Shown piece after piece: positions 1 through 8,816 of a DNA stretch of 64,000 nt. The stretch lies in contig NZ_JAFMSU010000001.1 in the NCBI RefSeq assembly GCF_017916365.1, positions 1,641,028 through 1,705,027 on the forward strand, given 5' to 3'. Source of the stretch: Rufibacter roseolus (GTDB taxonomy: Bacteria; Bacteroidota; Bacteroidia; Cytophagales; Hymenobacteraceae). The notes below the pieces were generated by a model that was not told the DNA's origin, made no database searches, and saw only the letters and a list, made by a program, of their open reading frames with translations. The position numbers were made by a program, and so were the translations under genes. Within the stretch, counting starts at the first letter, position 1. Each line of letters opens with the position of its first letter.

Positions 1-1
1 C

Positions 2-436
2 ACGGTGAACGTCACCGACGGCACGCTCAACATCGCCTTCGCCCGCCTGGTCGACAACGCCCTGGTCTCCGCCATTGAGGTCATTTCCAACTCTGGCGGT
101 GTGGCACCAAGTAGTATTGCTTCTTCCTCCAGCAAAGTAGTACTGGAACCTGCCTCTCATAAGAACCTTGAAGCCAGGGTTCATCCAAATCCATTTGACG
201 AAAACATTTATATACTCCTTAACTCAGAGAAGGAAGATGAAGAGTATGAAGTGAAGGTGTATGATGTTTTAGGGAATACTGCTTATAAAAAGTCTTTCAA
301 ACCTAATGCCATTGGAGAAAATGAATTTGAAATCTCTCTGAAAGACTCACAATTAAGCGCTGGTGTTTACTTGCTCTATGTGGTTAGCAAAGACAAAAGT
401 TTCAATAGAATGTTCAAGGTTTTGAAAAAGCCTTAA
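2..436 (+). CDS. C-terminal end of a malectin-like surface protein with type IX secretion tail (5' cut by window)
   Basis: The reading frame is open from the first bases, so the true start lies outside the window. The first ~25 residues (VTDGTLNIAFARLVDNALVS) resemble the last strands of a malectin-like carbohydrate-binding domain. After a Ser-rich linker the last ~85 residues look like a Por_Secre_tail type IX sorting domain: VHPNPF opening, KVYDVLGN core, LSAGVYLLYV and a basic end. Such proteins cross the outer membrane by the type IX system and are attached to the surface or released. Base composition changes inside the gene: the first 80 bases hold 53 G/C by hand count, while the tail is visibly AT-rich. 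A terminator follows at 541-579. Its role beyond surface carbohydrate binding cannot be said. Confidence 0.75.
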   Translation, partial: TVNVTDGTLNIAFARLVDNALVSAIEVISNSGGVAPSSIASSSSKVVLEPASHKNLEARVHPNPFDENIYILLNSEKEDEEYEVKVYDVLGNTAYKKSFKPNAIGENEFEISLKDSQLSAGVYLLYVVSKDKSFNRMFKVLKKP

Positions 437-540
437 TGAGAAGGTAGGTGTTCTTTTTGCCCAATTAAATTGGAATGAGCTTGCCTTGTTTAGATATAAG
501 CGAATCCTAGAATAGATGAGCTTTCATAATTAAGTTAAAT

Positions 541-579
541 AAATCGATGCAGGAGCTACTTGCATCGATTTTTTTTTTT
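541..579 (+). terminator. Rho-independent terminator after the type IX tail gene
   Basis: An 11-bp perfect stem (541-551 with 561-571) encloses a 9-base loop and runs into a T tract of about 11 bases (569-579). It lies about 100 bases after the stop of the surface-protein gene and ends that transcript. Confidence 0.85.
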
Positions 580-1044
580 GTGCCTTTTTTAAAGGTAAAA
601 TTTACAATTAAGTTGTAATTGTAAGGTGTTTTAATGCTGAAATTATTATTGGAATAATTTGTCCGTTTTGAATTTTAATAAAATTATAAAGTAGTTATTA
701 TTTGTAAACAGGTGTGTATTGTGTTTGAGGTTTATATTTAGTAATATAGTGTAGTGGCTATGGGCTGGTGTTTGGGATTCTTTTGCTGTGGCATTCAGGA
801 ATGTAGTTCAAGAGATGGAGGGGGATGGTTTTGGTTATGTTTGTTGAAATATTGTTATGTAGTATTTATGTATATACTCTGATTTTTGTAGCTGTAATAT
901 TTAAGTTTTAAGCTTGATATTTTTATTTTATAAATAATTGAATTTGCTTTATTTTAATAGTTATGAGGAGGGTTTGGATAAAAAATTGGCGGTTGGTTTT
1001 ATCTGGTTTTAGATATATTTTTAAATTTTATGCTTTAAATAAGA
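580..1044. other. AT-rich intergenic region upstream of the + strand glycan genes
   Basis: About 465 bases, very AT-rich, with no reading frame that looks coding and no tRNA-like structure. It must hold the promoter for the acetyltransferase gene starting at 1045. I looked for the Bacteroidota -7 motif TAnnTTTG and found no convincing match at proper spacing from a -33 TTG. Confidence 0.5.
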
Positions 1045-1623
1045 ATGTACAACAAAGATACAGTTAGTGGCCCCTCTTTTTCTATTTACAACCGGCTATT
1101 CAGATTGATCTGGCAAATAGCTGCTTCACTATTTTTTGCTTATACCCCTAAACAACTGCATGGGTGGAGGTCTTTTTTGTTAAGGTTGTTTGGCGCTAAA
1201 GTGGGTAGAGGTGTACACGTTTATCCTAAAGTGAAGATTTGGGCGCCTTGGAATCTTCAATTGGAAGATCAATGCGGGATAGCAAACGGAGTTATTCTGT
1301 ATTCGCAGGGTAAGATCATCATTGGGAGAAGGGCAGTTGTTTCCCAGGGAGCGCATCTCTGTACAGGCACACATGATTATACAGACCCGGGTTTCCCTTT
1401 AATCACCAAACCAATAAGGGTAGGTGATTTTGCCTGGGTGGCCGCAGAGGCATTTGTGCATCCTGGGGTTACCATTGGAGAAGGGTGTGTTATTGGGGCA
1501 AGGTCGGTTGTGACAAAAGATATGCCACCTTGGATGGTATGCTCAGGTCACCCGTGCAGGCCTATTAAAGGAAGGGTGGAGGAGGAACTGAAGCAAAAGA
1601 GGTTCTTAGAACCTGTTTCTTGA
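1045..1623 (+). CDS. WcaF-like hexapeptide-repeat O-acetyltransferase
   Basis: Predicted to transfer an acyl (acetyl) group to a sugar during exopolysaccharide assembly. At 192 aa it has the usual length for colanic-acid WcaF-type enzymes. The N-terminal ~40 residues (IYNRLFRLIWQI, then RSFLLRLFGAKVG) are typical of the family. From ~50 to ~175 it shows left-handed beta-helix hexapeptide repeats (GVHVYPKVKI, GVTIGEGCVIGARSVVTKDM) and a GTHDYTD stretch with the likely catalytic His. The ending GHPCRPIKGR is the common C-terminal cap. It is the first gene of a three-gene + strand group, with 47 bases to the next gene. The exact sugar target is unknown. Confidence 0.85.
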   Translation: MYNKDTVSGPSFSIYNRLFRLIWQIAASLFFAYTPKQLHGWRSFLLRLFGAKVGRGVHVYPKVKIWAPWNLQLEDQCGIANGVILYSQGKIIIGRRAVVSQGAHLCTGTHDYTDPGFPLITKPIRVGDFAWVAAEAFVHPGVTIGEGCVIGARSVVTKDMPPWMVCSGHPCRPIKGRVEEELKQKRFLEPVS

Positions 1624-1670
1624 TAATATGTTGACAACAGTAGCTGTCTTTTTTACATATTCTGATTAAA

Positions 1671-2582
1671 ATGGCACGTAAACTCGATCTTACAATAGCT
1701 ATCCCAGTAAAAAACGAAGAAAGGAATTTGCCTGATTGCTTAAAGTCTATCGGGCAAAATCTGGCACAGCATGTTGTAATCATTGACTCAGGAAGTACTG
1801 ACAATACTAAAGAAATTGCAAGGGCCTACGGGGTAGAGGTCATAGATTTTGTTTGGGATGGCAGATACCCTAAAAAGCGTAATTGGTTTCTGAGAAACCA
1901 TACTCCTAAAACCAAATGGGTGCTTTTTCTAGACGCTGATGAATATCTAACCGATGATTTTAAATCTGAACTCAAGGCTACTCTTCATAACAGTGACAAG
2001 GTAGGGTTCTGGCTTAACTATTCGGTCTATTTCTTAGGAAAGCAATTGAAAGGAGGTTATCCTTTGAAAAAGCTGGCCTTGTTCCAGGTAGGTGCTGGGG
2101 AATACGAGCAGATAGATGAAGATAAGTGGACCCAGTTAGACATGGAGGTGCATGAGCACCCAATTCTGCAAGGAAAAGTAGGTGTCATCAAAAGTAAAAT
2201 TGACCACCAAGACTTCAGGGGCATATCGCATTTTGTGGTAAAACACAATGATTATGCAGAGTGGGAAGCTGCCCGGTTTCTGAAAACTTTTACAAATTCT
2301 CCTTCGCTACATTCCTGGACCTGGAGGCAGCGTCTAAAGTATCAACTGATGCAAAGTATTTTTATTGGCCCTGTGTTCTTTATGGGAAGTTACATCTTCT
2401 TGGGCGGATTTAAAGACGGGGCAAGAGGCTTTGCTTATGCTGTTCTTAAGATGTCTTATTTTATGCAGGTTTATTGTAAAATAAAGGAGAGTAAACGGAG
2501 GATACACTTGGTGAAACAAGTCGGGTCTTTGGGAACTGGGGATGTTCTTTCAGATAGGTTAATTACCTGGCGCGAGAATTAA
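1671..2582 (+). CDS. Glycosyltransferase family 2 (GT-A fold)
   Basis: A 303-aa cytoplasmic/membrane-associated sugar transferase that adds one residue to a lipid-linked glycan. The N terminus has the GT2 opening LTIAIPVKNEERNLPDCL, then IDSGSTDNT and the metal-binding DxD motif in LFLDADEYL near residue 85. The C-terminal third has a hydrophobic stretch around ~225-245 (FIGPVFFMGSYIFLGG), as in WaaE/KdtX-like and WcaA-like enzymes. It sits between an acetyltransferase and a WcaI-like transferase. Donor and acceptor cannot be read from sequence. Confidence 0.85.
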   Translation: MARKLDLTIAIPVKNEERNLPDCLKSIGQNLAQHVVIIDSGSTDNTKEIARAYGVEVIDFVWDGRYPKKRNWFLRNHTPKTKWVLFLDADEYLTDDFKSELKATLHNSDKVGFWLNYSVYFLGKQLKGGYPLKKLALFQVGAGEYEQIDEDKWTQLDMEVHEHPILQGKVGVIKSKIDHQDFRGISHFVVKHNDYAEWEAARFLKTFTNSPSLHSWTWRQRLKYQLMQSIFIGPVFFMGSYIFLGGFKDGARGFAYAVLKMSYFMQVYCKIKESKRRIHLVKQVGSLGTGDVLSDRLITWREN

Positions 2583-2714
2583 AATCTCTTTTCTGCAACC
2601 TGAAACTGCCTCGGTTTATTTAGAAGGATTCAATGCCCTTTCAGGTGGATAGTCACTTTTTTTAAGTGTTATGCATGCGTCTTTAAAGTTGGTTTATTAA
2701 ATGGAATTTAGGTT

Positions 2715-4034
2715 ATGAAGAAAAGAGTTTTGCTCATAAGTTATAACTTCAAACCAGAACCAACGGGTATTGGAAAGTATTGTGGCGAGCAAATTCAGTG
2801 GTTAGCAAATAGGGGATATGATTGTACGGTGGTCACCACCTATCCTTACTACCCTTACTGGAAAGTTCAAGAACCTTACTTTAGTAATAGGTTTCTGTAT
2901 TCTTCAGAAATCCAGTATTTTGAGTCTGGAGGTAAAATCAAGACTTTGCGTTGTCCTATCTACGTGCCAGCAAAACCATCTGGTGTAAAAAGAATTATCT
3001 TAGATTTTACCTTCCTCCTGTCGGCGGGATTGAGGGTGCTGGGTTTGGTTGCCTCTAAAAAGTTTAATGTGGTCATTACCGTGGCTCCTTCTTTTCTGAT
3101 TGGGTTTCTAGGGGTAATGTACAAGAAGGTAAGAGGAGCAAAACTCATATATCATATCCAAGATTTGCAAATAGAAGCGGCCAGGGATTTGCAAATGATA
3201 AAGAACCAAAGAATAGTAGATCTGCTATTCAAATTGGAGAAATTTATCTTCAATAAGAGCGATGTGGTGAGCAGTATCTCAGAGAGTATGGTGGATAGAA
3301 TCCAAAGCAAAGCAAAGAAGAAAGTATTTCTGCACCCTAACTGGACCGATACTTCTCAATTCTACCCAATCAATGATCAGGGAAGCCTGAAAGAACAGTT
3401 CGGGTTCCAGCCTATGGATAAGGTAATTTTGTATTCCGGAGCTATAGGAGAGAAGCAGGGTCTGGAAGCCATCCTCCAAGCCGCACATAGGTTCCGGGAC
3501 CAGGAACACTGGAAGTTTGTAATCTGTGGGTCTGGGCCTTATAAGGCACGCCTTATGGACTTGGCCCAAAGCCTGAGCCTGCAAAACCTTGTATTCTTGC
3601 CCTTACAGCCTTTTGAGAAGTTCAACCAGTTCTTGAATATGGCTGACGTGCATTTAGTTATTCAGAAAAGTATTGCCAGTGATTTGGTTATGCCTTCTAA
3701 ACTGACCACCATTTTAGCCGTTGGTGGCTTGGCCTTGATCACCGCTAACCCCGGTACCGGCTTGTATACGCTTGTTAATAAGCATAAGATTGGCATTCTT
3801 GTGGAAGCTGAAAATCAGGAGGCATTGAATACTGGTATATGGAATGCTTTGGCTCGTGCCACTAATGAAAGTATCAGGTCTGCAGCTTGTGCGTATGCAG
3901 AAAAGTATCTCTCAATTGAAAATGTCATGCAATCCTTTGAAGAGCATGTGTTGTCAAATTCCACCGATTTTAGCACAACTACTAACGCAGCTTTGGCACC
4001 CAATGGACAGGAGTTGCTTGAGGTGAATGGCTAG
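2715..4034 (+). CDS. WcaI-like glycosyltransferase family 4
   Basis: A 439-aa GT-B transferase. Its start, VLLISYNFKPEPTGIGKYCG, and the YPYYPYW stretch are hallmarks of the WcaI/WbuB group, which add fucose-type sugars in colanic acid and related capsules. The N-terminal Rossmann half spans ~1-210. The donor-binding half includes VILYSGAIGEKQGLEAIL, VICGSGPYKARL and a late PSKLTTILAVGG segment. It is the third and last gene of the + strand group, 132 bases after the GT2 gene. The palindromic repeat at 4064-4101 lies just past its stop, between it and the convergent - strand operon. Confidence 0.85.
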   Translation: MKKRVLLISYNFKPEPTGIGKYCGEQIQWLANRGYDCTVVTTYPYYPYWKVQEPYFSNRFLYSSEIQYFESGGKIKTLRCPIYVPAKPSGVKRIILDFTFLLSAGLRVLGLVASKKFNVVITVAPSFLIGFLGVMYKKVRGAKLIYHIQDLQIEAARDLQMIKNQRIVDLLFKLEKFIFNKSDVVSSISESMVDRIQSKAKKKVFLHPNWTDTSQFYPINDQGSLKEQFGFQPMDKVILYSGAIGEKQGLEAILQAAHRFRDQEHWKFVICGSGPYKARLMDLAQSLSLQNLVFLPLQPFEKFNQFLNMADVHLVIQKSIASDLVMPSKLTTILAVGGLALITANPGTGLYTLVNKHKIGILVEAENQEALNTGIWNALARATNESIRSAACAYAEKYLSIENVMQSFEEHVLSNSTDFSTTTNAALAPNGQELLEVNG

Positions 4035-4063
4035 ATCTGGTGTTGGACTTACGGGAACTACCT

Positions 4064-4101
4064 GTTTTTGCCCTTATTTTATGAAAAGAGCTCAAAACAG
4101 G
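4064..4101. repeat. Dispersed palindrome, copy 1
   Basis: Match to the family consensus centred on TTATTTTATGAAAAGAGCTC, between the convergent gene ends at 4034 and 4199. It may serve both transcripts as a terminator-like hairpin. Confidence 0.55.
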
Positions 4102-4198
4102 AATGGTCAGGTAGCAAAATCAGGGTGCAGGAATGGACCTCACAAGCGGGGATGAGGGTGGAATTGAAAGTAGGTTCAGTCTGACTGTTTTCTCCCCA

Positions 4199-5479
4199 CT
4201 ATGATTGCTTCAGTGCTTGCCACACCCTTAACGCATGTGGCTTGATGGCAAAAAAATCTTCGTAGGCATCTCTGGCGTTGTTTCTCATTTGGCCTCTCTC
4301 TTCTTCTGATAAATCAATCCAGGTGCTTAGTAGCTCTTTTGTGCCTTCCTCTGTGTCTTTTGCTACCAAGCCGCCTCCAACCTGGGCAATTTCCCTCCAG
4401 ATGTTTACCTGATCAGAGATGAGAACGGGTTTGCTGCAAGCCAGCGCTTCCACCACGGCAATGCCAAAATTCTCCTGATGGCTTGGCAGAATAAAAGCCT
4501 CACAACCATAAAAAGCCCCCCATTTAGAGTCACCTGTCAGCATGCCAGGAAAGTAGATAGACCTATTGCCCACCCGGGCAGTTTCTTCGGCTTGTTTCTG
4601 TAGCATTTTTCCGTAAGGTGTATCCAAGCCTGGTCCGGCGATCACAAGGGCTGGCCATTGCCTGGTAGGTGCGAGTGTGCTGCTAAGAGATACATCATCT
4701 GCTTCGGCTAACTCAGGAACGGGCTTAAGGAGGTTGTGGTGAATGGTCAACTCAGAATAAGCTTTAACGAGAAGATCAATGCCTTTTTTTTCGTGTATTC
4801 TGCTTAGGAAAAGAAGGTAAGGACGAGTCCGCAATTCAGGGCAAAGCCTGAGGAAAGATTCCTGCATGCTTGCGGTAAGCTCTGGGGGCTCAGGAATACC
4901 ATACCCTACGTTTACTTCCCTTTTTGGAAAATAAGGCCTAAAAGGTTGGCGTGCCAGGCTAAGCTCTGCTTCACAGGTAAATAGAACCCCTGCTGCTTCA
5001 TTGATGATACGGCCTTCAATCAGTTTCCAATAAACCCAGTTCCTTAAGGCCTTTAGTTTTCTACCCGCCGCTTTCTGGAAGTAGGGATCCAGCATGCCAT
5101 GGGGCATGACAAAAAGGTTGGGCAGTTTGTTGCCTCCGGGTTGGGGGGCTGTTTTTCTCAATCTTAACTTATTTAAGGCTTTCCTGACGGCATAGCCATG
5201 ATGAAGCCAAAGGCCGTGCACAATGACCGCATCAAACCGAGGGAGGTTTTCAAGAAGCCAAGGGGTAAGTTTTGGTGAGTAGTTCCAAGGTCCTTTACCC
5301 GGCCCCAAGGCATGGATTGTAAATTCATCTTTTCCCAGAAACGATGCCTCTGGAGCGTCTAAACAAACTACCTCATTGGATACTCCCAACTTTTCAAGCT
5401 CAGGAATAGAATTCCGAATACCCTGACAGGGACCGCCGCTTGCCGGATTCATACTACCAATTACCCGTAATATCTTCAT
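4199..5479 (-). CDS. Glycosyltransferase family 4, last gene of the exopolysaccharide operon
   Basis: A 426-aa GT-B sugar transferase. The N terminus MKILRVIGSMNPASGGP carries the Gly-rich loop of GT4 enzymes. The C-terminal donor site shows LFLSRIHEKKGIDLL and HQENFGIAVVEALACSKPVL with the conserved acidic pair. It is the 3'-most gene of the - strand operon, 25 bases after the acyltransferase gene. There is no signal peptide or membrane helix, so it acts on the cytoplasmic face. Linkage and sugar are unknown. Confidence 0.85.
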   Translation of the reverse strand: MKILRVIGSMNPASGGPCQGIRNSIPELEKLGVSNEVVCLDAPEASFLGKDEFTIHALGPGKGPWNYSPKLTPWLLENLPRFDAVIVHGLWLHHGYAVRKALNKLRLRKTAPQPGGNKLPNLFVMPHGMLDPYFQKAAGRKLKALRNWVYWKLIEGRIINEAAGVLFTCEAELSLARQPFRPYFPKREVNVGYGIPEPPELTASMQESFLRLCPELRTRPYLLFLSRIHEKKGIDLLVKAYSELTIHHNLLKPVPELAEADDVSLSSTLAPTRQWPALVIAGPGLDTPYGKMLQKQAEETARVGNRSIYFPGMLTGDSKWGAFYGCEAFILPSHQENFGIAVVEALACSKPVLISDQVNIWREIAQVGGGLVAKDTEEGTKELLSTWIDLSEEERGQMRNNARDAYEDFFAIKPHALRVWQALKQS

Positions 5480-5504
5480 CAGAGATCCGCTTTAAGTTTT
5501 TCCA

Positions 5505-6167
5505 TCAATGAACAAAGCCCTCTGCTCTGGTAAAATACTTTGCGTGTTGGGGAATTTCACTGATCGCCTTTGCCGGGACCCCGCCGTACAGGGTCCACTC
5601 TTCTTGCTGCGGCTTGTTAAGCAATGATTTTGCGCCCAAAACAGAGTAAGAAGGCAAAAAAGCCCCACCCAGTACTACCACATTGGTCCCCACAAAAGTA
5701 TATTCTCCGATAAAAATGGGTGCGCAGTCTTGCCGATTCTCAAACACGTTGATGGAGTGGGTAAGAAGTTGAGAATTATAACCAGCTATGGTGGAGTACC
5801 GCCCAATGGAGATGGTGTCTGTACAGTCAATATGGTGGTTTTTTGTGATGGCCGCACATGCACCTAACCTAAGTTCGGCTTTCCTTCCGGTGTTGTGTTT
5901 GAAATGAAGCGAACCACTTTTAGTAGGAAAGCCCGTGATCCAGTTCCCTCTGCCTATTTTTGATTTTTGGCCCATCTCAATCAAATCCAGGTTTATAGCT
6001 ACGGTTAAATGATCTATTTGGGCACCTGGTGCCATCACAAGCTTCCTGGGGAAGACCCATGCAAAACCAATACGGGCCGAAGGGTGTATTTTGTAGCCAA
6101 ACCAGGCTTCCAGGGCTTTACGCCTAAGAAACCAGGGAAGAAGAAATGTAATGCACTTCAAGAACAT
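5505..6167 (-). CDS. Hexapeptide-repeat acyltransferase
   Basis: A 220-aa LbH-fold acyltransferase that likely acetylates a sugar of the repeat unit. It has a hydrophobic, basic N-terminal stretch (MFLKCITFLLPWFLRRKALEAW), then repeat turns such as HPSARIGFAWVFP and FVGTNVVVLGGAFLPSYSVLGA. The DCTDTISIGRYSTIAG segment lies in the region where acetyltransferases usually carry the catalytic His (TKNHHIDC precedes it). Its start overlaps the end of the upstream GT4 gene by 10 bases (6158-6167), indicating translational coupling. The acceptor is unknown. Confidence 0.8.
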   Translation of the reverse strand: MFLKCITFLLPWFLRRKALEAWFGYKIHPSARIGFAWVFPRKLVMAPGAQIDHLTVAINLDLIEMGQKSKIGRGNWITGFPTKSGSLHFKHNTGRKAELRLGACAAITKNHHIDCTDTISIGRYSTIAGYNSQLLTHSINVFENRQDCAPIFIGEYTFVGTNVVVLGGAFLPSYSVLGAKSLLNKPQQEEWTLYGGVPAKAISEIPQHAKYFTRAEGFVH

Positions 6168-7327
6168 ATTAATTGAGCTTCTTTTTGCTTAATGCCATGA
6201 AGCTCCAGATAGGAGCCAATAATCTGTTTTCTGGAAAAGCGGCTGCAATTAGCAAGGCCTCTTTCTATCAAATCTGTTTGGATGATGGAATCATTCAGGG
6301 AGAGGAGGGCTGCCGCGAATTCTTCTGGTTTATTAGGGTCACAATAGAGGGCGGCACCTCCGCTCACCTCAGGCATGGGAGCTGTATTGCTTGCAATAAC
6401 AGGGGTGCCGCAAGCCTGCGCTTCAATGACCGGCCAGCCGAACCCTTCAGAATAAGAGGGGAAAATAAAAGCTTGGCAGGTATTGTAAAGCGCCTCTAAG
6501 GTGGCATGGTTAGGATTGACAATGGAGAAAACCCTTTTCTCCAAACCAAGTCGTTGCACATGTGCTACCAGAGAAGGATCAAGGGGTTTGCCGGCATAGC
6601 AGATGTTACCTTCCCATTTGTCTCCAAGCTTGTCTACCATGTCTAAAAGAAGCTTTCTGTTTTTCCTGGGTAGCGCAGAACCTACATGGAGAATGAAGGG
6701 AGCATCAAGGGGAAGGTTTTTATTCTTTAAAGTTTCTATTGCTTTCTTTTCAGGTATAAGTTCAAAGTCAGCATTGAACGCATTGTAGATGACTTTCCAG
6801 TCTTTCTGTTCTGGTTTTGCGCCTACGCTGAGGTCCTTTAATTGGCTGAGCGTAAGGTTAGAAACGCATGCCAAAGACACCGCAGAACTTAAATGTTTTA
6901 AGATCCAGTTCTGTAAAATCTTCCCAAAACCCGAAGCTGTAACATAGGTGTCTGGGTAGCCCTTTGCAGCTCTTATGGCAATCACATCATGGCAGGTAAT
7001 ACTGGTTTTAGAAGAAGGCAGATATTGCAGGTATGGGGCATTGGAATGATCGCAAATGTGAAACCTGACTTCTTTGTCTTTCGCCATGATCTGAGATACG
7101 CGCCACTGCAGCAGAAAACAAAAAAGAATCCATTTGTCCAGGTACCCCATCCATTTTCCTAGACCAGAGGTGGTGCTCTTGAACAATGTCCCAAAAAAGA
7201 CGACTGGCCGCCAAATTTCAGAGGCATGCCCGGCCTCCTGAAAGCCATGGTGCAGCATCTGGGCAAACCTTTCCATGCTCTCCTGCTTATCACGGGGGTA
7301 ATTGCCAATAAATATGAACTTAGCCAT
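6158..7327 (-). CDS. Glycosyltransferase family 4
   Basis: A 389-aa GT-B enzyme. The N-terminal half has a Rossmann start, KFIFIGNYPRDKQESMERF. The C-terminal half contains LHVGSALPRKNRKLLLD and the donor-binding PSYSEGFGWPVIEAQACGTP, followed by APMPEVSGGAAL as in mannosyltransferase-type GT4s. It overlaps the next gene by 10 bases. About 100 bases separate it from the polymerase gene upstream, one of the longer gaps in the operon. The donor sugar is not determined. Confidence 0.85.
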   Translation of the reverse strand: MAKFIFIGNYPRDKQESMERFAQMLHHGFQEAGHASEIWRPVVFFGTLFKSTTSGLGKWMGYLDKWILFCFLLQWRVSQIMAKDKEVRFHICDHSNAPYLQYLPSSKTSITCHDVIAIRAAKGYPDTYVTASGFGKILQNWILKHLSSAVSLACVSNLTLSQLKDLSVGAKPEQKDWKVIYNAFNADFELIPEKKAIETLKNKNLPLDAPFILHVGSALPRKNRKLLLDMVDKLGDKWEGNICYAGKPLDPSLVAHVQRLGLEKRVFSIVNPNHATLEALYNTCQAFIFPSYSEGFGWPVIEAQACGTPVIASNTAPMPEVSGGAALYCDPNKPEEFAAALLSLNDSIIQTDLIERGLANCSRFSRKQIIGSYLELHGIKQKEAQLICS

Positions 7328-7427
7328 ATTTGCTCGTTAAGGTGCGTGTCGAATTCTTTTCTGGTCAGTTGAAATCAGTCTCTACTCTGGGAAGCCATGT
7401 ACAAGTATGCTTCATGATATTGGGCTT

Positions 7428-8801
7428 TTAAGGAAGGAGGGTTTGGCTTTTTGAAGGCCTAAGGGAGGCAATCATCAAACCTCCGATAAGGGTAGAGAAA
7501 CCGAGCGCGGAAGGTTGGGCCCACTGCCCCTGTGGTACTATCAATAACCCGAAGCTTAGGAGCATCCAAGGGAGTAAGTCTCCTGTTACCAGTTTTTTGT
7601 AAGCGGCTACCGAAATTTTAAGACAGAACCCTAACCTGATCAGGATAATAGCCAAGCCAAGGAAAAGCCCTAACTCCCCAATCAATCTTCCCCATTCTCC
7701 TTCTGAAATAAGGAAAGCTTTGCCACCTGACAGAAGCATACTACCTACGTTGGTGCCCATTCCAATCCCATAGCCAAAGAAGGGTAGGCCCTCATTGCCT
7801 TGGAGGGAGCCAATCAAGCCTCCTAAGTACCGGTCCAGCAAAACGCCTTCCAAGCCGTTTTCATTGGTGGTGGCAAGCTCAAAGCGGGTGGTAAACGCCT
7901 CCATGGCTGTTCCAAAGAAGCTGGCTTGGCTTAGTAGTAAGAGGGTAACTGCCATACCAATACCAGCCAGGATAAATTTGCCCGCATATTTTGGTTTGCG
8001 CGACACCGCAATGACGGCAAAAATCAGACTTACCCCAATTTGGAAAAACAGGCCTCGGCTAATAGAAAGCGGTATGGCGGCAATCAATGCAGAAGTAGCC
8101 CCAATTAAAATAGGTTTACTTATTTTTTCAGTATTGAACCAGAAGTAAATAATAAACGAGGCCGCAAAGCCGTAAAAGAGGGTGAGTCCGTTGGTGAAGG
8201 AGAAGGTGCCAGGAGGTCGGAGGTACCCTAATGCTCCGCTAAAGCCCGCACCCGCTACATCTCCTCCCACGCCTCTGTTTACCCAAGCCGTTTGCGGGCT
8301 ATAAAACTGAAAAGCTATCAAAACTGCCATAGGAATGGCCATCCAGAGGGTAACTTTCCCAATCCTGATCACATCATCCTGGTTGAAGAGCCGCCCTATG
8401 GCGAACATCATTGGGAAATGCAGCAGTAAGATACGGGCCCCATACAAGGCAACCATAATATTCCCGTGGCCTAACAACGTGGCGGTGAAAATGCTGACGA
8501 TGCCAATCAGCACGGGACCCAGTAAATATGGGTGAGAAGGAAACAGGCCTCGGTGCAGGGTCTTTGCCACAATCCAAAGCGCTATAGGGTCCCGGACAAT
8601 CAATAGGGGAGTTGCCAAACCCGGGAATACCCATTTGCGGATGGCGCCTTCAAAGATGAGTAGTATGAAGTAAAGCCAGATTGCTTTCTTCAGCAGTTGG
8701 TCTGATTCTGACAAAGACGGGTTTGCTCTATAGCGGAAGTTCTCGAGCGTTGCTGCCTGAGTATCTAAAATGCCCTGCGGATTTCTGGTATAAGCGCGCA
8801 T
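7428..8801 (-). CDS. Wzy-like O-antigen/exopolysaccharide polymerase
   Basis: A 457-aa integral inner-membrane protein expected to join lipid-linked repeat units on the periplasmic side. About ten hydrophobic segments are visible, for example AIWLYFILLIFEGAI, LLGPVLIGIVSIFTATLLG, FILAGIGMAVTLLLLSQ and LFLGLAIILIRLGF. A large loop with charged and aromatic residues around ~300-350 (FELATTNENGLEG) fits the periplasmic loop of O-antigen ligase/polymerase proteins. Sequence is poorly conserved in this family, so the call rests on topology and on its place among transferases, a flippase and export genes. A ligase of the same fold is the alternative. Confidence 0.75.
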   Translation of the reverse strand: MRAYTRNPQGILDTQAATLENFRYRANPSLSESDQLLKKAIWLYFILLIFEGAIRKWVFPGLATPLLIVRDPIALWIVAKTLHRGLFPSHPYLLGPVLIGIVSIFTATLLGHGNIMVALYGARILLLHFPMMFAIGRLFNQDDVIRIGKVTLWMAIPMAVLIAFQFYSPQTAWVNRGVGGDVAGAGFSGALGYLRPPGTFSFTNGLTLFYGFAASFIIYFWFNTEKISKPILIGATSALIAAIPLSISRGLFFQIGVSLIFAVIAVSRKPKYAGKFILAGIGMAVTLLLLSQASFFGTAMEAFTTRFELATTNENGLEGVLLDRYLGGLIGSLQGNEGLPFFGYGIGMGTNVGSMLLSGGKAFLISEGEWGRLIGELGLFLGLAIILIRLGFCLKISVAAYKKLVTGDLLPWMLLSFGLLIVPQGQWAQPSALGFSTLIGGLMIASLRPSKSQTLLP

Positions 8802-8816
8802 GTTGTTGAAATAAAC

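Noticed and set aside
6213-6250. Palindrome-like CTGTTTTCTGGAAAAG stretch in a GT4 gene
   Set aside because: Only the core resembles the repeat family and it codes for the common C-terminal SRFSRKQI segment of GT4 enzymes; probably chance.
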